Below the pieces are notes generated by a model. That model saw only the letters and a list, made by a program, of their open reading frames with translations, made no database searches and had not been told where the DNA came from. From Pseudoscleropodium purum (taxonomy: Eukaryota > Streptophyta > Bryopsida > Hypnales > Brachytheciaceae): 64,000 nt of DNA. A program made the position numbers and the translations under genes. This document shows, one piece after another, positions 54,231 to 64,000 of the stretch (the first letter of the stretch is position 1; every line of letters begins with the position of its first letter). The DNA lies in NCBI GenBank assembly GCA_963969395.1, contig OZ017795.1:11160001-11224000 (forward strand), written 5' to 3'.

Positions 54231-56187
54231 TCGATCTGCACGTGATAGATCATGTACTTACCATTTGTGTATGTCGGCCAAGAATAGCCAGGTGGTCAAC
54301 TGCAAGCTGCATTGATTAATTAAACTGGTGAATCCCCGCGTAAAGGATGAACATCTGGAACTTGATTAATTACGTGCCATTTGTTGCAGACGTCATTGGT
54401 GGGTTTAATGGTTTGGGCAGTGCCAGCCTGCCATGCGCGCAGACAGTGTGGACTGCATGAAAATTCAGCAAACAGAGATTGAAAATTTGGACACTTGCAC
54501 TTGGTACGTGTATGATGTTGATTGTTTGATTGATATTCGTTGATGAATGCCGACTGCACTACTGCAGACTTGAAGAAAAGAGTCCATCTCCTTACGTCTG
54601 CTCACGATGTGGAGTTACTTAGCTAGAGCCTAGCTTACACGTACTCAGAAATCTTTGACGAAATTCTTGACTGTAAGTAATCGATTTAGCTCAGCAACAT
54701 CACGACCTCCTGTGATCGACACATACGTAGCCCTTTAATTTTCAACATTTAGGAAGAGGTTTGAACACACTTGCCGTATTCCTTAATATAATTAATATCC
54801 ATATGTAATTCTTTTCTTCAACCCAAGAAAGTGTGATAGCGAGAGCTAGGAGATTTGAGGTAATTTGAAACTAGATGATTACATCTCTCTCTCCTTTTCT
54901 GCAGACTGACTGGAAATTGGTGGTAGAACTATAGAAGTGATTCCTGAGTTGATTCATTACGGACGATCCAATTCCAGTCAGTCGGCATTGACCAATTAGA
55001 TTCCTCATTTATAGTCAATATGAACGATCGTCGATTTCATCACCATATCCGGATAGCAGAGATTATTAGTTGTGGACAAGATTTCAAATCTTTTGACATC
55101 TGAGGATATATCACGGTTTCACTTAATTTCACCGACTGACGATTAGTTCAATGGCAAATTCAGTGTGCCAGATTGTGGATTTGTGACTCCGAATTGAGAA
55201 TTCAAAAGTACAGGTGCAAGCAATTTTGATCTAATATATAAACCAATAAAATTTCACTTATGAAAAGGCCATCACTTTCTTTCATCAACTTTTGATCCGT
55301 ACTCTAAATCGGAGAAAATTTATCTATCTATCAATGATGATACACAGGTAGAATATCAGGTTACGTATTCAGAATTAAAAGTCAATTTCGTTAAATTGGA
55401 ATTTTTTTATTAAAATGGCTTTGCTTGGCGGACCGTGAAGCAAAGAAGGAAATGAAATGATTTAGGGAGCCCGGAGGGAACTGGAAATCCTATCGGTGCA
55501 AACTGTTTTGGATACCATTTGCAAACAGGTTTGCATGTGTGGGCACAAGGTATTGTAAATGTGCACATCACATGGAATGTCGCCAAATTAATGGAATTGA
55601 CGTTAATTACAAATAACTTCAATAGAAGGTTCCATTTTAATAGATGAGGTTAAACAAAATTAATGATTTATGTGGAGTAATGAGAAAGTAGTCTTGAAAA
55701 GTACAAAAGGCAATTTCAATTAAATTGGTAAATTTCCTATTGCCATGAATGAAAGCACGAATTCAAATGTCTTTTCTTTTGAACACCACAATTGGCATAG
55801 ATGTAAGTAGAGTACTAATGTATAATTGTACACATCTTTGCCATGGCTAGACTATAGAAACAACAATCTTGACTTACTAGAAGAATGGTCTAATTGTAAC
55901 CTTCTAAAGTATGTAAACTCTATGTCGTACAATGAGTAGAGTTTAGCCTTATAGCGGAGCTTAGAGCTAACACCGTCTAAGGTAAATATGAAGGGATAAT
56001 CTTATTTTTAGCTAGGACCTTTGAGTTTATTAAAAAATCTAATGGATCGTCCAAATCTATTCTCCCAAAGATGGCGACCAAAGTTGCCATTGCTATAAGT
56101 GTCCCCTTAAATTCCATTAAAATTATCAATCGAAGGAAATTTCCTTAGAAGGCCTCCTTGTAGGAATATCGTATGTAACACCCGTGG
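54231..56187. other. Intergenic, no gene seen
   Basis: Mixed-GC sequence. About 55380-55430 (CAATTTCGTTAAATTGGAAT, TTAAAATGGC) resembles MITE terminal sequence, but a matching end was not established. Confidence 0.35.
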
Positions 56188-56373
56188 TTATTTCCATGAA
56201 GACACTTTACTTTCAAAAGTGCTTCTAGTCGGCTTCCTAACGGGAAGAGTACTGTCGGTTACATTGCTCACTTGTTCTAGCATTGATGTCATTCCTTCCA
56301 GCTGTCCACCCAAAACCTGCACCTGAACAGGCTCTCCTTCTAGCTTCAAGGTAAGGGATGGCGGCGTCTGCAC
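56188..56373 (-). CDS. Possible terminal exon of an unidentified gene
   Basis: The minus strand is open for about 60 codons (LTLKLEGEPVQVQVLGGQLE then GMTSMLEQVSNVTDSTLP) to a TAA at 56188. Composition looks coding and heptad-like, but there is no ATG at its start and an in-frame TGA lies shortly upstream, so it would have to be a spliced 3' exon. No family recognised and no upstream exon established. Confidence 0.25.
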   Translation of the reverse strand: MQTPPSLTLKLEGEPVQVQVLGGQLEGMTSMLEQVSNVTDSTLPVRKPTRSTFESKVSSWK

Positions 56374-56411
56374 GTGCAGCCGCTGTCTGCTTCCTCACGC
56401 TGGAGCCGATC

Positions 56412-56641
56412 AAAACTGGAGGTCATTTCCGGGAAGGCTGCGCCTCCCATCGATCTGCGCCTCCTTCTGCTGCGTCGACGAGTGCGCGTCATCTGTCTGC
56501 CTGTGTCGTTGTTGTTTTTGGTGGTCATCAGTGTCTGGTTCCCGCCAGGCCACGTACTTGGGGCTGGCGCGTATGAAAATTATTCTTGCAATGAAACTTA
56601 GTTTCATTTCTGTCAAAAAAAACCCGAAAAAAACTGGAGGT
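56412..56641 (+). mobile_element. 5'-truncated non-LTR retroposon with 12-bp target-site duplication
   Basis: AAAACTGGAGGT at 56412-56423 recurs at 56630-56641. The ~206-bp insert ends with GCCAGGCCAC ... GGGGCTGGCG (hairpin), TTGCAATGAAACTTAGTTTC and an A-run. The same tail organisation is in 36720-36832. GC-rich body, no complete frame. Confidence 0.8.
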
Positions 56642-59600
56642 GAGAAATTATGAACGTAGTGTCACTGTGTCAGATGCCAATCAAAAGAGTCGAGTAGACG
56701 TGAATTTACCCAGTTAAGCGTTCCAAGTAGAATAATTCAAGTGGCACAAGGGAGAGCTTTTTCCTTGGTAATTGAGCAAGATCGATCTCGGAATCCGAAA
56801 TCAAAGGAGATTGTCTAAGATTGAATGGAAATATCAATTTATGGAAGTTAACACGAAGTGAAGACAGAAGTACGAAGTCGCTAGCTAGTCTTGCAAGCAG
56901 TCTGTACAATTCCTGCATTAGCTTGCCAATTCAACTCAATTTACGCGGATGCTGACAATCGGTTCCTGGGGGATCGAAAGTTAGTGTACGTGTTGTCGGT
57001 CACTCGATCGATCAGACGTACGTACACTCGCTGGAAGTCGGCAGGAGGAATGTATTGATTTCTAGGGTTTGAGATATATATGGCATCGATCGTGGAAGTA
57101 TGTACGTAGCCGTCGGTGCTGCCGTGCAGAACTGCAGACATTGGGCTTCAATTCAAACGGTAGTGTCGAATAATAAGCCCGTTGACTTGAATGCCGTAAG
57201 TTATATCGGGATCCAGTTGCAACGAAATGTGGGCCGCGAGCTTTCTTGGGGAGTCAGGGGAAAGTTTTTTTCTCCACAACTTGTTCTTTATTGAGGTGGT
57301 TAACCCTGGAACAACCAAAAATTTCTTCAGTGTTGACGAACTTTTGTCAGAATTTTATCTCATTTTGACACCGGCTACTTTGACACCAAGAGAACTAGCT
57401 AAATGAAACTAGCGAAGACAAAAAAAATTGATGAAAAAATCGTTGAATCCTTCTGAAAAAATATATGCTCATTAATATTTGGATGAAAGTGTTCATTATA
57501 TAAAAAATTATTTTTTAGATGAACATGTAATGATATGAATGTTTCCATTCATTTTTAATCTAAAAGGTATGCATTTTAGGGTGCGAAAAAACAAATTGAC
57601 TTACTTTGAATGGATGCAATCAGTCCTTTTTCTTGGCACCATAGTATCATACTACACCATTAACCATTTCAGAATAAATGTCTATATTTCACCAGATGAA
57701 AGTAATCTTTTTTTTTAACTATTAAAAATGTGAATGAATTCACCAAATTTGGATGAAAAAGTACATGATTATAATTGCAAAGTGTTTTTTGGTCCAAAAG
57801 ATGGATGAATGTAGAAAACTAGTGCTAAATTTCATCAAAATAATTTTAAGTAATCACCATCTTGTGATTTCATTCAAGAAAATTTTCTTCTAGAACATGG
57901 TGCTCACATAATTAAACAAGCATTAACCCAATATATTGTTGGAAATTCTCCAAGTAATTGGCACTTCTGAAGACAAATATTTTAAAGTTTAAATCTATAC
58001 TAACTAGTCATTTATTCAGTTAAATTAATTATGTGCATAATTATAAATTATAAATTATAAATTAATTATAAATTTGGCGCTCTGAATTGTGCATATGTAC
58101 CAAATGTAACATTTGAAATGAACATTTGTTTTCAAAAATTTTCACAATGAAATCCTTGATGTTAGGGTCATCCGGTCATGCTAACAGTAGTTGAGTTCAA
58201 TAGAAAATTGTTCTAATTGTGTGTTTGGTGGATAAGTCCTATTATAATCGCCTCTAAGTTCTTTCCAATGGATAATTGTACACTACAATACACAAAGTCC
58301 CATCATGCATTTTTGGTGCATAACAAACTCACAAATAATTAATGACCTTGAACAAAAACTTCAAGAAAAATCCACTCTCATAATTTGTATAAAGTAAACA
58401 TTGAAACAAAGTTAAAAAAATTTCTTTTTAAAACCTTTGAAATCTAATCTAAAATTTTGAACCTTCAAAAGAATCCTAAAAAAGCATCAAAAATAGAATG
58501 GACTCTTAAGAAGTCCCTAAGTATTTGATAAGCAAGGCTATTTGTAGAGGGTTAAGAATTCTATGTGACCTATGAAGAGTGCAATTTCTATGACACATTT
58601 AAGTCTCTATCTTATATGAGTTTCTTTGAGCTTGTCATAATTATTTATTCTATTAGATTGTTCTATTAGATTATTCTATATACCAATTGATTTATTAAAA
58701 AATATAGTATATCTAATGTGCACCATGATGAGCATTGGTGTAGAGCATCATATTCTACATAGTAACCATAATTATATTAGTATATTTGTACAATTACTAT
58801 TAAACTAAGAAAGTTGTCCAAATCAACCAATTAGAATGAAAACTTTTTGTTCTATTAAATGAAATAAGATAAGAGTGCATTGGCAAATTTGGAGTATTGT
58901 ACACATTTCCTAACCCAAAACATGTGATCCATCTAAGACTTGTCATCACTATGATGAGGAATGGAGATAGAGAAAAGTTTCACCATTTTCATGAAAAATA
59001 CATTTTAATGAGTTTTAGAGGAACTTCTTAGAGGGCTCTCTGAAAATCTATTTATTTCCTAATGTATAGACTCAAAAAAATACAATTACTACAATTGCAA
59101 AAACCTATATTTAAAAATTTGAAAATTATCAAAATAGTTCTCAATGAGATTTCTAAATTAAGTAGTGTGTACAATGCATTGTAACAAAGCACTCTTTTGG
59201 AATCATTATTTCCAAATTTTGAGCACTTGAAGATTATTTAAATTTTTTTAAGATGGGTCAAATACACTAGCTAGGTGACTTTTCTTCTCCAAAAATCATC
59301 CTCCACCTCAATTCAATGTACATTTACAACAAACATATTCTAAGTTTTTCAAAATAGTATATTTTAATGCATTGTGAGATAAAAGAAACTTATGTATCCT
59401 ACCATACAAACATCCTAGTAAAAAAATTGATTCTCCATTTGGTTGAAATTGAGATCTAGAATTTCAAAATTGAATTGAAATGTTTAAATAAAAAAACATA
59501 AAGTGAGATTAAATTGGAAATTCAGCTTGTTAATGATTATCTTCCAAAATAATGTTAAAATTTTGTATAATTAACCCCTAAAGTCCCAAGGTCATTTCTT

Positions 59601-61284
59601 ATTCAAAAAGCACTCAAAAATGTCATTTCTAGATAGTGCATTGACATATGTAGACCAAAATTTGTTTTTCTAAATCTTTTCTTCTAAAACAGCACAAAGA
59701 AAAAAATTCATGAAGTTTGATTGTATAAATTGAAAGACACTTTTTGTAGAAGTTCTGAGAAAAGTCTTTTTGAAAAGTCTTTTTGGATTGAAACCCAAAC
59801 TGATTTTAGATGACTTTGACCACTATTTGCGGGAAATTTTTGCACTATGAATTTTGAATTTAAAAATTTATTGTAGTAAAGGCCACATCAAACACCTATT
59901 CAAGTGGCACTTTTAGGTACTTTTAACTATTGTTGAAAAAGCAATTTTAGAACATCTACCAATTCTTTCATATCCCTCATAACTTTTATACATGGTATCC
60001 AAATGATGTATTCTTTGGTGCATTGAAATCTCCTTTCATTTGCCAATTGGTGTATAATTTTTTAAATCAATCTAATAATACAAATTGTGTATAGTAGAAA
60101 AAAGTGACACTTTTAGGTGTCCCTACTTTAAATTAATTGAGAAATTTATAAAAGACTAGGGGCTCGAAGTGACAAACAAATTAACTAAAAATAAATCATA
60201 TTAACTACAATAAAAAAGATAAACACATCTCAAAAAAATTATACATCTAAAAAAAACAAGTTGTATTTTAGTAGATTAGTAAAGTTATAAATTCTTCTTT
60301 AACTACAATAAAAGTGAATTACAATAGATACATTGTGAGGTGCTAATTACCTTGAAAGTAGATTATAAATTAAATTGATAGTAAATAAAGTGAATGTTTC
60401 AATCCAAAATGATCCCGAAATGTCTTGGGTCAACTAGTTCTAGACTTAGCTCAACACTACTATAGAATACTTACAATTAATCTTTTCTAATGCAATTAAA
60501 AGAAGAATAAAATTAATGAAAATGCTTTCTTTTAATAAAATTTAAAGGAGATATATATAATAGTTTCTAATAACAATCCAATCTAATAAATTGATTGCAC
60601 AAGAAATGAAAAAGGACATATGTTCCAATTGAAAAGATTTTAAGAATATTGCAAATAAGACTAGACAAGCTTGTAGAAAATAATTTTTGTCCATTGCTCA
60701 CATCAAGATCAAGTTCAATTTAGATATTTTCATGGATTTGATGGGCACAATACAAATAAACTAAGAACCTTCAAAGTGTTGAACATAGGGGTATCCAACA
60801 TCAATCTTGAACTCTCATACTAAAGTGTATATTTTAGGCAAGAATATTTAGGGTCCATTTTGCAATATGAACCTATTATTGAGAATTAAAATGCTATAGC
60901 CTTAATAGTTGGCATGTGAATAATGTACAAATAAAAATTTAAATAAATAGCAAGTATACATCTATACATGAAGGCATATGCTTGTTTCATTTTGTCACTC
61001 CCTAATAGGAGTCATCTTCTTATTAGTTAACCCTAAAACACCACCAAAGACACAAAGTGTTCAATGGACTACTTTCTTCGTTACTATAGAAAAAGACAAT
61101 GCAACTATTGATCCAAAAATTGAATCATATTTGAGTGAGTACCTATCACCAAGGTGACATCCTTGCAGGATCCAAGGTCTTCAAAGAGGTAACTTCACAA
61201 CATTTAAACAAACTCAGTGAAAGATAATGAATTTTAAAATTTCTTTGTCACAAGAATACAATCAATATTAAAATAGCCAAAAAA
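56642..61284. other. Long intergenic region, mostly AT-rich
   Basis: 56650-57300 has moderate GC with no supported exon. 57300-61280 is AT-rich; 58041-58073 is an ATAAATT-type microsatellite and 59570-59790 resembles the dispersed repeat family (CCTAAAGTCCCAAGGTCATT, as at 8030-8080). No gene seen. Confidence 0.4.
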
Positions 61285-61303
61285 ATGGAATCTTCCCTAA
61301 TCC

Positions 61304-63121
61304 TCAACTCGAAAGGTCTTCTGGCGAGGTTAACTGGAGGACCATTCTATAAGCATCCCTGTCTGCAGCATAGTATGACTTCACGGTTGTCTCCACGAAG
61401 AACCCGTTCTTCTTGTACAGAGCAACAGCAGCAGAGCGAGTTGGATCTACATGAAGATTCACACACTGGAGTCTTCGGTCACGAATTTGTTGGACGGCTG
61501 CATGAATCAGTGCTTCACCGTAGCCTTGTCGCCGGCAAGTCTCCCTCACTGTAACGACACAAGTGTTTAAATCAACACCAAACTGTGTCGACTGACAAGA
61601 AATGGCCATCCATTGCACCATGAGCACGAGGAAGTAATAATTTCAGTTTGTACCACTCTGTCACTATGACTATGAACATATTAAATATAAATTGAAAAAC
61701 GAGAAAGTTCCACAGTGACAGTCACATTAAATCGATGTAATGTTCGATTTCAAAGATACATTGGATAGTAAAACTTCTGTGCAAACACTTTGGTTTTATT
61801 CACACAAGCATTTTGAATAGCGTTCTCAAGGAAAATGATGCAAACACTAACGGACTCAATTTTGGTTGTCACTGTATTCTGGAGTTCAGGTTCGTATGAG
61901 TCTAGAAGGAACCAAAACGGATTATGTACACAAGTCATGATGCAGACGAGTGACATTTATGTCAATGCCAAGAAGTGGATATGAGGAAAGATATGAGTAC
62001 CTGCGAGCTTAGTAATGGATGCTGCAAGTGAGGTCCATGAATACATTAGATATCCGGCGACTTTTGCAGGATCTGCAATCTCTTCAACATCTCCTACTCC
62101 CTTCAGTGCATCGTCTTTCAGAACATAGAGCACAATTTGATTCCTCTTTTTGACCTCCTGTCCAAAATTTTCCAAACTCAGATCAGAACAGCCTCGGAAT
62201 AAGCAGGAGCAGCGTCCTTCTAGCGCTCGACAATGCAACCTGCACGCTCAACCTCTTCGCACTCTTACCAAATCAAAACGTCCAACTGTTCCTCGCAAGT
62301 AGTAGCAAATCACAAGGTTGAGTACTGTTCAATTCTCAAGATTTTCAAGTGCTTAATAGCAACACTTAATGATTAAACACGATCAGATGAGCCTCTTCTC
62401 TCTTTCTATCGCCGATTTTACGAGAGCTCATGCACTCAACCACTGCGAAGAGTAAAACATAAGATTTCGAAGTGCAATGTCCAGAGATCGCTACTGCGAC
62501 ACGCAGAATAGCATTCTGTAACTAAAACTGGACGCTCGCTTTCTGAAAAGCATTTCAACCAGTTTTCAGGCAGTGCTGGACAGCGTTCTAAATTATTATA
62601 TTAATCCTGATCTATACGTCAAATTAGGGTTTCATTGTAGAGGTGCAGGGTTTAAGAATTTCAGATCCAGACTCGCGTCCAATCAGCAATTTGGAGCCTG
62701 CGAATTCCTAGATTATAATATCCACAGCGATGGAGCTTCAAACATCAGCGAGAAGATTATAAATCAGTCCTCAAAGAGCATTCAATCCCAATTTATGAAA
62801 AAGTGAAACTTAGTCAAATTGGGAATACCATTTCTCCATCAAGCGAATTACTGTGTGGGTCCTTTTTTCTGCACCGCATTCACCACAAAACGAAACCCTG
62901 AGCTGCAAATTTACCCTCGAGCACCAGAAACACAAGGTGGTAGAAAAATGTCAAACCTGTGGGAAGGAGGACGAAAGAGACTCGTGCTTCGGGAAGATGC
63001 GGCGCTCCAAGCGCGCAAATTCTTCCACCAGAGCCCCGTGGACGGACGACGATGAGGAGCGAGAGAGGAGTCTCACTCGCCACACGGTTTGGCCGGCGTC
63101 CTTGTCCGTGGTCATGGCCAT
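61304..63121 (-). CDS. GNAT-family N-acetyltransferase, complete, 3 exons, 188 aa
   Basis: Exons 63121-62957, 62157-62001 and 61548-61304 join in frame (567 nt) across introns with GT/AG borders. The ATG at 63121 (MAMTTDKDAG) is the first in frame; a second at 63115 is two codons later. Exon 1 holds ERRIFPKHESL, exon 2 the central strands (VAGYLMYSWTSLAASITKLA), and exon 3 the acetyl-CoA pyrophosphate loop R113-R-Q-G116-Y-G118, then LHVDPTRSAAVALYKKNGFF and YYAADRDAYRM. The last motif resembles the YYxDxEDAY signature of N-terminal acetyltransferases, so N-alpha-acetylation or a small-molecule substrate is plausible; the family is conserved across plants with the substrate unsettled. No transit peptide is obvious. 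Intron 1 (799 bp) contains no recognised gene. Confidence 0.88.
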
Positions 63122-64000
63122 CGCCTCATTCCTTCAGTCCTGCACCTGTCTTCGCTTCGTCAAGAGCTGCGAAACCTTTTCCAGAGTATTTTCGTCGACG
63201 GAACCTGAACGAAGTGTTCTTCGACGAACGAAGTCGTCTCTTCGACGAACGTCTAGCATGGCTCGTTCAACTTTTAAAGGTCTCGTTTAGGAATCTTTCT
63301 ATAATGGTTGTTGCGTTGATTTAATTTAGTATTGGACATTTCCAAGCGATGAAATATTCTCTAGTATTGAAAGTTTAACTAAATCTCCTTTCCGTGCCAT
63401 AATTAAAAGTAGATGGTAATTTAGAAGCTTATAATCAATTATAATAACATTTTGAACACTTTTTCATACTTCAAAACATAAAACATCAATTAGTCTTCTT
63501 TCAAATGGAATATTTTTCTACCTTCTTTGAAATATTCTAATGATTTGTTTTAACTCCTACTACCTCTATTTCTAAAAAAGATCTCTATTTCTTTTGAAAA
63601 TTGCAAAAAAAATATGGGTCTTTTTAAAAAATAGGAATACAAATATAAGAATAATCAATTAAATTGACCATGAAGGTATTTCTAGCTTTAAAAGTTAACC
63701 ACTAAAATATAAACGGTTTGGAATAAAACACAAATGTATTCTAAAATATAAGTTTCATAACTTTTTTGAAGTTTGCATTAGTTAAAGAAGACAATGTGAA
63801 GCATAAAGATCAAAGAGTAGAAAGTAATCTTAAGGCTAAAATTTTAAAAATAATTAGGTTGTTGCAAGAAACAGCTACCATTTTTGGCTCAAAGTTACAA
63901 CCTATTTCAATGAGTATTGTGACTTTGGAATAATTTTTCTTAAACAAAATAAAATATGGATAATTTGCAATACTCCCCCTAAATTGAACGAGATAGACAT
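63122..64000 (-). promoter_or_regulatory. Presumed promoter of the GNAT gene and AT-rich flank
   Basis: 63122-63290 is GC-rich and includes two copies of TTCGACGAACG 21 bp apart (63220 and 63241) and a CGTCGACG palindrome. Beyond 63300 the sequence is AT-rich; from about 63853, TTAGGTTGTTGCAAGAAAC resembles the end of the ~730-bp TIR family. No gene seen. Confidence 0.35.

Noticed and set aside
56346..56616. Arg-rich minus-strand and Ala-rich plus-strand frames
   Set aside because: They fall within the retroposon insertion and cross its target-site duplication.
61285..61554. 89-codon plus-strand frame
   Set aside because: Antisense shadow of the last GNAT exon.
62853..63324. Overlapping plus-strand frames of up to 145 codons
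   Set aside because: They are opposite GNAT exon 1 and its GC-rich promoter; the minus-strand gene explains the sequence.

Overview
The window looks like nuclear DNA of a land plant, most likely a non-seed plant such as a bryophyte; that placement is inference. The support is short introns with GT/AG borders, a plant-type TTTAGGG telomere-like repeat inside an intron, an LRR receptor kinase with one intron per leucine-rich repeat, a chloroplast-transit-like N-terminus at the left edge, and two members of what I take to be a small moss/fern-type family. Most of the 64 kb is AT-rich repeat debris. Genes sit in islands of higher GC.

Layout. 1-136 (minus): start of a probable plastid-targeted protein. 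703-1701 (minus): two exons of Rab geranylgeranyltransferase alpha, truncated at both ends. 1859-16052: a large inverted repeat with arms of about 2.6 and 2.8 kb around a loop of about 8.9 kb; each arm carries one copy of the same 226-aa RING-finger plus coiled-coil gene. 16.3-19.4 kb: AT-rich repeats, including a ~730-bp TIR element. 19.5-22.0 kb (minus): a small SSDDC-motif protein gene and, only 75 bp upstream of it, a two-exon three-TM membrane protein gene. 22.4-25.4 kb: repeat fragments, a decayed histidine-kinase relic and a small MITE. 25.4-37 kb: repeats, a duplicated GC-rich block (29.4-30.1 kb), and a short retroposon with target-site duplication. 37305-46412 (plus): a complete 22-exon LRR receptor-like kinase of 811 aa. 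47.9-50.8 kb: a cluster of MITEs, including two hAT-type elements with 8-bp duplications. 52944-53333 (minus): a second SSDDC-motif protein. 56.4 kb: a second retroposon insertion. 56.6-61.3 kb: AT-rich, no gene seen. 61304-63121 (minus): a complete three-exon GNAT acetyltransferase.

The genes do not form a pathway; this is an ordinary plant mixture of single genes separated by transposon-derived sequence. The most unusual structure is the inverted repeat with its twin RING genes. The arms are nearly identical in the core and diverged at the flanks, and one arm has a four-fold expansion of a 74-bp unit. All exon borders were read by eye from GT/AG sites, reading frame and similarity to known families recalled from general knowledge; no database search was run.
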